The position numbers and the translations under genes are program-made. A DNA stretch of 64,000 nucleotides from Blastocystis hominis (lineage: Eukaryota; Sar; Bigyra; Opalinata; Blastocystidae). Positions 48,577 through 57,160 of the stretch are shown one piece after another. The DNA lies in NCBI RefSeq assembly GCF_000151665.1, contig NW_013171868.1, positions 503,501 to 567,500 on the forward strand, given 5' to 3'. Positions within the stretch are counted from its first letter, which is position 1. Every line of letters begins with the position of its first letter. Below the pieces are notes generated by a model. The model was not told where the DNA came from. It saw nothing but the letters and a program-made list of their open reading frames with translations, and did no database searches.

Positions 48577-49373
48577 ATGGATTTTGACCACAGAGAAAAG
48601 GGAAGAACAGGTGCAGGTCGTGTTACGAGCCAACAGCTGCAAATTCAAAGAAGAGACCGACTTATCAAATTGGCAAAGGAAACTTCGGATATTTCCAGAG
48701 TGAGATTGTTTTAAAAACCCTTCTTACTTGTAGAACCCGTATTTACTCCGAAACCATTTGGGCAAATTTGAGTGCCGATTATGTCTTACAGTACACAGCA
48801 CAGAAGCAAATTTCCTCGCTCACACGCAAGGAAGAAAGCATCAAGCCAACTTAGCTCGCCGACGTTCATATTTTGGTTTTCTTGATGATATGTAGAGGCA
48901 ATGGACGAAAAGAGAAGTCAGCCGATGCCTCTCGTTCCTCCCTCGATTCCTAAGGTAATTCACCATCCTCGTATTAAAATCGGTCTTCCGGCCTATCGAG
49001 TCGACGATCTCCGCGACTCTTCTACTGGCCAACGCGGTCTTCTCTTCGAAATCGAATATCCCCAAATCCAGCCAGGCCTGCAGCCTCGCCATCGTTTTAT
49101 GAGTGCATTCGAGCAGAAAGTGCAAGCGCCTGATAAGAACTTTCAATATTTAATTTTTGCTGCGGCTCCTTACGAGAATATCGCGTTCAAAATCCCCAAC
49201 AAAGAGATCGACAAAGGCGAAGGTCGCTTTATTACGAGCTGGAACACGACGACCAAAGTGTTCCAATTGCGAATGTTCTTTAAAACCGACGAACAGAGCG
49301 AAGCGGAGAAGAAGAGGAGAGAGGCGAGCCACACGGCGCCATCTCTTCGCATCGAGTATTATGGACGACTGTA
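48577..49373 (+). CDS. SF3A2: SF3A2 (SF3a66/Prp11), U2 snRNP subunit
   Basis: Splicing factor of the SF3a complex in 17S U2 snRNP. Starts M-D-F-D-H-R-E-K-G-R-T-G-A-G, the invariant N-terminus. Introns of 34 nt (about 48700-48733) and 32 nt (about 48868-48899). The matrin-type zinc finger reads N-H-L-G-K-F-E-C-R-L-C...H-S-T-E-A-N-F-L-A-H-T-Q-G-R-K-H, then P-R-I-K-I-G-L-P-A-Y-R-V and W-N-T-T-T-K-V-F-Q-L. The long Pro-rich tail of animal SF3A2 is absent. The frame ends E-Y-Y-G-R-L plus TA; cleavage 4 nt before TGTTTGAT supplies the final A. Its 3' end is 12 nt from the stop of the convergent acidic gene. Confidence 0.92.
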
Positions 49374-49377
49374 CGTT

Positions 49378-49385
49378 TGTTTGAT
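49378..49385 (+). terminator. Variant polyadenylation element TGTTTGAT
   Basis: 4-nt spacing after CTG-TA creates the UAA of SF3A2. The identical variant ends the mitochondrial carrier gene. Confidence 0.7.
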
Positions 49386-49531
49386 CAAAAACATGATTTG
49401 AATCGTTTGGAACTGGGCAGCAGACCGTTCTCTTGCGTTTCTTTCGCTTCGATAGGGGGAAGGGGGGCATGGGATGGATTCTCTTTATCGTGTTCTTCTC
49501 TTGCTAGGTGTTGCTGCTGCTGGCCTTTTGC

Positions 49532-49563
<32 letters not shown>

Positions 49564-50169
49564 GGCCGCTTGCTTGTTGCTGTTGCTGTTGCTGTTGCTC
49601 CTCCTCCTCTTTTGCTTGCGCTAACTCCTCTTCTGCTTCTTTTCGTTCAAGCTCTTGCCTTCGATGCACCATAAACGTGAGCAACTCCACGATTTCTAAA
49701 GGTTACATCCTTTTTTTATTTTCGAATCAATACCTTTCTCTTCCTTTGTCCGGATCTTGAATTCCTCAGGTGTTGGGAGGTTTTGCACGTATTTTACAAA
49801 TTCTTCCATTTTATCCACGGCTTCCTCGAGTGTAGGAGCCTCCTTGTCGTCCTTTTCCTCTTCGTGGAATTCTAGATCAAAGTCTTCTTCTCGATAATCG
49901 TCCTCTTCATAGTAGGGATCACTCTCTGACTCACTGCTCTCATCGGAAAACGTATAATTACGATATTCTTCAGGAATTTCATAATCACCATATGCTTCAA
50001 GCTCATCAATACCATAATCCATCTCTCTCCGTAGGCGCCACCAAGAATCACTATCGCCGTTTAGTAGAAACTCAGGGAAGCCATCTTCGTAATATTCTTC
50101 CATGCTAGCATTATAAACCGCATCTACATCATATATAATTTCATTTTCATTATCATTGGTTTCATTCAT
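49385..50169 (-). CDS. Acidic protein with poly-Q/coiled-coil C-terminus
   Basis: ATG at 50169 (M-N-E-T-N-D-N-E-N-E-I-I-Y-D). The N-terminal two-thirds are extremely acidic (Y-Y-E-E-D-D-Y-R-E-E-D-F-D-L-E). A 38-nt intron joins E-E-K to E-I-V-E-L-L-T-F-M-V-H-R-R-Q. A charged helix (R-K-E-A-E-E-E-L-A-Q-A-K-E-E-E-E) runs into two glutamine runs (about 49510-49600). TGA at 49385-49387. Disordered, possibly nuclear; family not recognised. Confidence 0.6.
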
Positions 50170-50290
50170 TTTTTTTCTAACAAATGTGCAATGAGAAACG
50201 ATTTGACTGCAGGTTGCGGATTTCACTCTCTCTAGAATAAAATCAAAATAGATTCCACCCACTCTCATTTCAAATGAAAGCAATGATTCC

Positions 50291-50298
50291 AACAAACA
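50291..50298 (-). terminator. GU-rich polyadenylation element TGTTTGTT
   Basis: 3'-end signal of the large minus-strand gene ending at 50317; about 13 nt of 3' UTR. Confidence 0.75.
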
Positions 50299-50316
50299 AG
50301 AAGAGCATCACAATCG

Positions 50317-52937
50317 TTAGCACTGAATATTCTTACCAACTAAATTCGGAACATCTACGCTCAACGCAACTCTCTTTTCCTCCTACCCTCCAACTCCACA
50401 TCTTCCTCGTCAATACCATTAATGTCAATAGAACACAGCTTGGGACAGTCTACTCCTCACGAATCCCATCAAACCGCACTCCGAATGGTAATCTTCTCAA
50501 TCACCTTAATCGTGTTCTCATAGATCGTCACATCCGTAATTTCCATGCAGTCTGCCTCTCAGACTCCCCATTCCCCCTACTTTCAATCACGATCGTTCGC
50601 AAATGCGGCATTTCGGCGGTAATGCAGAAACGCTTCAAATTCACATCTAAAAATTAAATACTATTCCCCGCTCCATTTCTCCTACTGCTCAGAATGCAAC
50701 TCGTGAACATCAGCTGGCGATTCAGCGTCGCGTCCCCATTAAACTCCATGTCTATCTCCCACAATTTCCCCGTTTCTACCTTTCATCTGGAACTTCATTC
50801 CGTCCTTCCGCGCCGGTTTCAGCATCGTCAGCAATTCCATCAAAATCGGGAAATTCCCGCTCGCGAACACGGAGGGCATCGGCACCAGCGGCACGTCCAG
50901 CTGTCCCGCGACACAATCATCTGTGTTCCAGACCCCCGACACGCCCCACCGGTGATGGCGAAGTTGGCGACGACGGGATGATTGCGGAACGCTTCGCGCA
51001 GATGCACCATCAATTCGGGGCTGAACGCTTCGCGTCAGAATCCATCCATCCGCGTCTACGCGCTCCATCCGCGTTCAGTCTTGCCAGATACGCGAGATCG
51101 GGTCCGTTGTTGTCCGAGATGCGTCGCACGCCGTCACGGAACACGAAATAGAACCGCAGCGGCACCGTCCGCGTGCTCGCTTTGAACAGAACGCCCAGCG
51201 CTTCCTGCTGCACCGCGATCTCCTGCCCGTTCTCCACCAGCACCACGCCCGGCTGGCCCTTCTGTGTGCTCCACCGCAGCCGGCTCCCGCGCTCGCTCCC
51301 CGCGGAAAAAAACACCGCTTCGCGTACGCGGTTCCCCGCGGGATCCGCGTAGGTCTGCTCGCACCAGCCGTCGCGCTGCCCGGCATTCCAGAGCGAGTGC
51401 TCCTCGATGGCGAGCGAAGAACCGCGGGGATCGCGGGAGGCGAAGGAGAAGGCGAGCTGGAGGCGGTTGTCGCGGGGATCGGCGTGGAGAAGGCGGAGAG
51501 AAGGAGCGGTGAGAAGCGGCGCGGCGTGGCGCAAAATCAAATCGATCTGCGAAACGGAGAAACCGAGAAGCGACGCGAACGTCGCGTCGGGAATCGAGGG
51601 ATCCCACGTGCTCGACAGCAGCCGCGCGGCGGACTGGGGGTGAGGATTCCCGCGGGGAAGTACGGGGTGCGTGAGGAGGGCGCGGACGCGCGCGGAGGGC
51701 AGCGCGGCGTGGTGGCGGAGCCAGCGGAGCAGCGAGGACGCGTCGAGAGAAAGGCCGAGCCCTTCTTCGAAGAGGGCGAGCAATTCCCAGTGCTCGCAGA
51801 AAAGCCCGATCGCGTCGAGCATCTAGTGAAAATCGGTGCGAGGAGCGTACCAGGTCCCGCGGGACGCGGTCGGCGAGGAGGTCCATGTCGGCAATGCCGA
51901 GTTGAGCGGTCTGGAGGGAGCGGAGGAAGGGGAAGAAGGTCTGCGGCGTGGCGCCGGCGAGGCTGGCGAGGCGGATGGATTGGGCGATGTGGTCGGAGGT
52001 CCAGGCCGAGTCGACCGCGAAGAGCTGAGCGAGCTGGGCAGGGCCGAGATGCATGCTCTGGAGGAAGGTGAAGGAGGTGGGGAGGAGGCGAGTGAGGGGG
52101 AGGAGGGAGTCGGTGGTGACGTTGGAGAGCTAGAATGGAGCGGAGAGAGCGGCATTACGAGGAGTTGGTCGCGAGTGGAGGTTTCGATTTGGTGGATCTG
52201 GAGGTGAGTAGGGAGAAAGAGATAGGGACGAATGGGTTGGTGGTGATGGATTTGAGGAAGGAGAGGAAGGAAGTGAAATACTAGTTAGTTATAATAACAA
52301 GGTATAACAAATACTGTCGAGTAGCACTTGTTAAACAAACGAATAAAGGAAATGCGTTGCTAGACATTAAGCCACACAAATAGAAAATAAAAGTACCTCT
52401 TTTTGCAAAGATTGGGCAAAATGAATTGCCTCTTGTAGAGGATACGGTTCGTCCAGTTCTTTCGCCTGAACAAAATCATTCCACTGCTTTACAAAGCCAT
52501 TTCCGATCTTCTGGACACTATCGACAGTTTTCACTAACATGTCGTAATTTAACTAGATGAGACGACTATTACACTTTTTACGTCATTAATTCCGTTACGG
52601 GCATATAAATCATTATACTAAAATTTAAGCATAAACTGTTATTGTTCTACTTCTTTGACAGTATAAAAATCGATGAATTTGTCCATGTGGAGGGACAAAA
52701 CAGCGATGATGTACATCAGATCAGGCGTACAATTCAGAGAGTCGAGTAGAGTGTTGTCAGCCTACGAAAAAATAAAAATAGCAAGCTCTACATCATCTAG
52801 AGTAACCCTGTTCAATAGGAAAAGGTTTCCGAAACTCGATCCAAACTTTGTTCCTTTCCACGACGAATAGGGTGAGCTCTCTCTCGAAGCTACATAATCA
52901 ACTCATTTCAGAGCTATCCACGCTGTCTTTCTGCCAT
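50317..52937 (-). CDS. Large uncharacterised protein
   Basis: ATG at 52937 (M-A-E-R-Q joined by a 32-nt intron to P-S-R-E-S-S-P-Y-S-S-W). About fifteen introns of 28-39 nt. The N-terminal half is helical (L-F-L-L-N-R-V-T-L-D-D-A-D-N-T; F-V-Q-A-K-E-L-D-E-P-Y-P-L-Q). A middle region is GC-rich (L-R-W-L-R-H-H-A-A-L-P-S-A-R-V). The C-terminal part has short repeated hydrophobic patterns that look like leucine-rich or beta-helix turns (L-K-R-F-C-I-T-A-E-M-P-H-L-R-T-I-V-I-E-N-C; K-I-T-I-R-N-C-P-K-L-C-S-I-D-I). Ends V-G-K-N-I-Q-C, TAA at 50317. An F-box/LRR-like scaffold is possible; no family assigned. Confidence 0.55.
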
Positions 52938-52953
52938 CAACAAATAAATTTTA

Positions 52954-52961
52954 AACAAACA
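52954..52961 (-). terminator. GU-rich polyadenylation element TGTTTGTT
   Basis: 3'-end signal of prohibitin. It lies 17 nt upstream of the next gene's ATG on the same strand. Confidence 0.8.
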
Positions 52962-52977
52962 CACAACCCTTAGAAGA

Positions 52978-54469
52978 CTATCTCGAGCCAATGCCCAGCA
53001 GCAGGCTATTGTTTCCTCCAGGCAGATACGTGACGTTCGGCGCGCGCGCCAGCGTGGTCGCGATTTCCTTAGCGGCCTAGAGAGTGTGAGTGTGGGGGTT
53101 CTGAATGTCCGGGTCGCCCAGCATCGCAGCGCGGTGCTCACTCCCCTGCACGCGCCGTGCGGCTCCCCGTCCCTCTCCCGCGCCCTGGGACCGCGCGAAG
53201 AACTCGCGAGGCCTGGGTCCAGCGCGCGGAAGGCTGCGGCGGAGACGACGCGACGCGATTCAGAGAGCGCGGCCGGCAAAGTGAGACTCCAGTATGTAGC
53301 GCCGAGGCAGCGATCCCCGCCAAGGAGTGAGATGGCAGGGAGCGAGGCCAGGCGCGAGGAAAGAAAGGAATGAAGGGAATGAAGGGAGTCGTGGAGGTGA
53401 GCAGGTCTGCCAAGTCACTGACTCCGTCAATTGATTCAATGGATGGTTCAATCATCCAATCATTCAATTGACTCAATTCATTCATTCAATTCAATTCATT
53501 CATTCAATTGACTCAATTCATTCATTCAATTGACTCAATTCATTCATTCAATCAAACCCTTTCTTCCCTTTCCATTCAATTCCACTCGATTCAATTTCAC
53601 GCTACTTACATCAATTCGGCGCACTTCGATCACACCCGATCCTGCCTGTTTCAGCGCATCGCTAATCAGCGTGGCGGCTTCGGCCTCTCCCTCTGCAGCG
53701 ATCACAGCCGCCTTTTCTTCACTCCATCCTCACCTTCCCTACGATTTTCTCCTGCTCCGCACGAGCCACAACGAACTTGGCCTTCTCCGCACGCTGCAAA
53801 GCCACCTGCTTCTGCTCAATGGCGTTGTTGAACTCCGAGCCGAAGGCCAGGTGAGTGATGGACACATCATCCAACAAGATGTGGTACTTCTCAGCACGCT
53901 CCTCCAGAAGCTCCGAAATACGCTGAGAAACCTTCTCTCGCTCTGTGAGCAGCTGCTCAGCGTTGTACTGAGCAACCACGGCCTTCATGATTTCGTTACC
54001 CAGAGAGGGGAGAACACGCTCTCTGTAATCAGCACCCACTTCTCTGTGGATCTTTGCAAGATGGTTCACATCAGGATGGGTCAGCACTCGAAGAGAAATA
54101 CCCACCGTCTGCAGATCCTTCGTACCTGTCTCCGTAGAGATCTCACTGGGGGTGGTACGAATATCATAAATGAAAGGGTACTAAGAATCAACACGAACGC
54201 ACATAGAGACCTGAATGAAAGGGATTCTGAAGTGGGTTCCCTCACCGATGGTCTTAGGCAAGACTCCACGAATACGGTCGAAGATTACCGCACGTTTGCC
54301 TCCGTCCACTGAAAGCATTAGAAAGCATTATCCCACATTCTTACCATCGTAAATACATTCATTAAATACATAAACTCCAAGGCCTAAACCACAGGACCAC
54401 ATGGCCACTTTTGTGAGCTAATAGTGACTATGGTGATATAGGACATACTGTACGAGCAGCTTGTGCCAT
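52978..54469 (-). CDS. PHB2: Prohibitin (PHB2-like)
   Basis: Inner-membrane scaffold protein of mitochondria (or mitochondrion-related organelles in Blastocystis). Starts M-A-Q-A-A-R-T. The N-terminal hydrophobic anchor is [12 protein letters not shown]. The SPFH domain reads [42 protein letters not shown] and [11 protein letters not shown]. The coiled coil [12 protein letters not shown] follows, then G-E-A-E-A-A-T-L-I and [14 protein letters not shown] favours PHB2 over PHB1. Introns are about 31, 36, 30 and 31 nt, but one between R-R-I-D and A-A-K-E-I-A is 533 nt. TAG at 52978-52980. Confidence 0.93.
53077..53609 (-). other. 533-nt GT-AG intron in prohibitin
   Basis: Starts GTAAGTAGCG and ends CTCTCTAG. 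Its 5' part is a long array of AATGAATTGA/GTCAATT-type repeats (about 53425-53560 on the plus strand) and its 3' part is GC-rich. It is 15-18 times the usual intron length of this genome. No conserved coding sequence was seen inside it. Confidence 0.8.
53440..53560. repeat. Array of ATTCATTCAATTGACTCA-like units
   Basis: About four imperfect copies within the long prohibitin intron. The same ATTCA/TTGA vocabulary occurs in the intergenic repeats at 1194, 16872 and 41117. Confidence 0.8.
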
Positions 54470-55190
54470 TTTATAGGGGAAATGAATAGTTGAATTGAAG
54501 AAAGCGATTAAACTAGGGAAATGGAGAAGTCTTCCAGGTTATTATGATATGCTTGATTTATGCACAGTAAGCAATGACGAGGTGTGAGCGAATATATAGA
54601 CCCCGATAAAGAGCGAAAAGGGCCTCATTTGGAAACATGCGAATAGGAAAGTGAGAAGACTTTTTAGAACATATGAATGGAGAAGTCAGAGTTTATACTT
54701 GCAATGGCCAGGCTTCTACATCACTTGCTGAAAAATGGAGGGTAACTTGTGAATTCACGCAAAAATGCTAAATGATATTGCAAGAAGATATGAATAATTT
54801 TGTATTTCTGTGATGTCGAGTCTTTGAATGCATGGTAATTAGGTCATCGTAGGATTGGTTGTAGAAAATGTTCAGGTCTGTGCACATATGGCTCTATGGA
54901 AGCTCACATTGTTTAGCGATCATAATCATTTATGATCCTGTGCTTGTTACAGGGATGTGCACTGCTACTTTATATACGAATGTATATATACATATACCCT
55001 GAGAGTTGACCCCATATAATTATCTTTTATACTTATCGACTCAATCAATCTACACTAGACTATTCGTTCTTATAGTTCCGAGAGATATAAACCATAAACC
55101 AATCATCAGTAGTCATTCATTATCACATACTTTCTATTCATTTGTACTTTCATTCATTCATTCTACAACAATTCAAACCACTCAGTATTC
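54470..55190. other. Intergenic region
   Basis: About 720 nt between the prohibitin start and the MCTS1 3' end. AT-rich; contains short frames (for example ATG at 54673) without support and no recognised RNA gene. Confidence 0.4.
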
Positions 55191-55198
55191 AACAAACA
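55191..55198 (-). terminator. GU-rich polyadenylation element TGTTTGTT
   Basis: 3'-end signal of MCTS1; predicted 3' UTR about 10 nt. Confidence 0.75.
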
Positions 55199-55212
55199 AA
55201 TCCAACTAGAGG

Positions 55213-55920
55213 CTACTCAAGGTTCAGACACTGCCACAAACCATCGTTCAGATAATTTCCCAAGAAAATACCAATACCCTCGTTCTTTTCCTTGCTACAC
55301 ATCACCACATCTTTTTATCCTCACATCTCCGCAGACGACATCGCCATCTCACCCACTGCCAGCGGATTCTCCTTTCCTTCAGCAAAAATCGCCTATCTCG
55401 CACAACTTTGTTCAGTGCCTACCACTGGCTCGCCCTTTTCCAAACCGTCAGGAAGACGGCCTCCAGGAGAGGTAATTCCACGACACATAATATTGGCTCC
55501 TCCAAGAACAAACTTAATGGCACCCTTATCGACCTGAACGCTCTTCATCATATCAGGAGCTAGCGGTAACATAACAAATACAAAGCGAACCGCGAAGAAG
55601 CACACGCATGACTGGGAAGAAGGGACCATCACGCACAGAATAGAAAAGAGGCTTATTATTCACAATTACAATCTCGATGTGATTCTGGCTACAACAGTTA
55701 GACCAATTCCGATCGGAAGCTACCATTTCGCTACCACCACGTTTTCCTTCTTGGGGAACAGCTCATCTGCATACTTCTCGAATTCCGGATACTGCTCAAT
55801 GATCGCTTTCCGAATACCGCGTCCTGCGGATGCTTTTACTTGACTCTTGGAAATGACGAATTCATTGGGGTAGAATCTATCGATGATCCATTAGTATACA
55901 CAAATATACTTCTTAAACAT
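55213..55920 (-). CDS. MCTS1: MCTS1/MCT-1 translation factor
   Basis: Partner of DENR in reinitiation and in recycling of 40S-tRNA complexes. Starts M-F-K-K-F-Y-P-N-E-F-V (33-nt first intron). The N-terminal DUF1947-type domain has [16 protein letters not shown] and [14 protein letters not shown]. The C-terminal PUA domain has [24 protein letters not shown] and Y-L-N-D-G-L-W. Introns of 33, about 36, 31, 33 and 30 nt. TAG at 55213-55215. Full family length. Confidence 0.93.
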
Positions 55921-55999
55921 TGTTTCGCTGTGTAGGGAAAAAGAAAATGGCATTCTATTTCTCGAAAGGAGTACTCCTGGTTTGCCAATTTCGTAATTG

Positions 56000-57037
56000 A
56001 TGCGGAGTGGAGAAGCAAAGAAAAACGACCACCTGATGTTCAAAAGGTGGCTAATTTGTGCTTTTACGTCTTCGTTTACCGAGTCTGGTATACAACCTTG
56101 TTCTACGTTCTAAATTGAATAGTCACTCAGCCTTTTGACTTGGCAAAGACTCGACTTCAGCTTCAAAACACTGCTAATGTTATGAATGGAGTGAAAACAC
56201 CGTCGAGAGGCCTTTGGAGGACGATGACAGGTGTTGTTCGAGAAGAAGGTTTTTGGGCACTCTTTGGAGGTGTTGGACCCGCAGCATTGCGTCAAGTGAT
56301 TTATGGAGGTATTTGCACAGGTTTCTACAAGCCGCTGCGTCGTCTAATGTATCCGGGAGAAGAAAACCAAAACCTCAGTTTCCCCAAACGTCTGTGTGTT
56401 TCCCTAACGACGGGAATCACTGGACAAACGTGTTCCCTTCCTTTAGACCTCATTAAAGTCCGCATGCAAGCAGATGGACGTTTGATCATGATGGGAGAAA
56501 AGCCACGATACAAGAATGCGACCGATGCTTTTTTCACGATTATCCGGGAAGAAGGGGTTTCTGCGTTCTTCACGGGTGTTTCTCCCACCCTGATTCGAGC
56601 TGGACTCCTCACAGTGGGTGGAATCGCCTGCTACGACAGCAGCAAGGAGTGGATCATGCGCCACTTCCACACATCGGATTCGACTGCGATGGGTCGTGTC
56701 ATAAACTGCACGCTCGCGTCTATTTACAGCGGTACCCGTGCACTTTCGGTGCGAAATAGGTTTTGTTTCGACATGCATGAGCAATCCATTCGACGTAGTG
56801 AAAACACGCATGATGGAGCAGCACCAAGACCGTCCTCTCTACAAATCCAGCTTCGACTGTTTCATCAAAGTGGTTGTCAACATTTCCCTCCATCCTAGAC
56901 TGTGCGGTACGAAGGCGTTCTCGCTCTCACCAAGGGCTTCGGAGCCACGATGTGTCGCATGGCGCCCTGGCAGTTCATTTTCTATCAGCTGGGCGAGTTC
57001 CTCAGTATGACGTTCCTTGGCGAAACCCTAACGAACT
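56000..57037 (+). CDS. Mitochondrial carrier family protein (UCP/dicarboxylate-like)
   Basis: Inner-membrane metabolite exchanger with three repeats. Repeat 1: T-Q-P-F-D-L-A-K-T-R-L-Q-L-Q. Repeat 2: S-L-P-L-D-L-I-K-V-R-M-Q-A. Repeat 3: S-N-P-F-D-V-V-K-T-R-M-M. These are followed by G-L-W-R-T, A-F-F-T-G-V-S-P and Y-E-G-V-L-A-L-T-K-G-F. The motifs resemble the oxoglutarate/dicarboxylate/UCP branch; substrate unproved. Introns of 35 nt (about 56086-56120), 28 nt (about 56732-56759) and 29 nt (about 56871-56899). A genomic TGA lies at 57046-57048, but it is inside the TGTTTGAT element. Cleavage 4 nt upstream leaves AAC-T, so the mature stop is an earlier UAA after L-T-N. Confidence 0.85.
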
Positions 57038-57041
57038 ATTC

Positions 57042-57049
57042 TGTTTGAT
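57042..57049 (+). terminator. Variant polyadenylation element TGTTTGAT
   Basis: Overlaps the apparent genomic TGA of the carrier gene; the 4-nt rule places the end at 57037. Confidence 0.6.
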
Positions 57050-57073
57050 ACAAACCCAACAAAAGAAAATATT

Positions 57074-57098
57074 ACTACTACTACTACTACTACTACGA
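57074..57098. repeat. (TAC)n microsatellite
   Basis: About eight TAC/ACT triplets just after the carrier gene. Confidence 0.85.
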
Positions 57099-57160
57099 GT
57101 ACTATTTAAAGGATAACAGACAGAACGATCCTCGACTTCCTCACGCCGCTTGCCTCCTGC

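Noticed and set aside
53530-54312. 260-codon plus-strand frame
   Set aside because: Antisense to prohibitin and its repeat intron.
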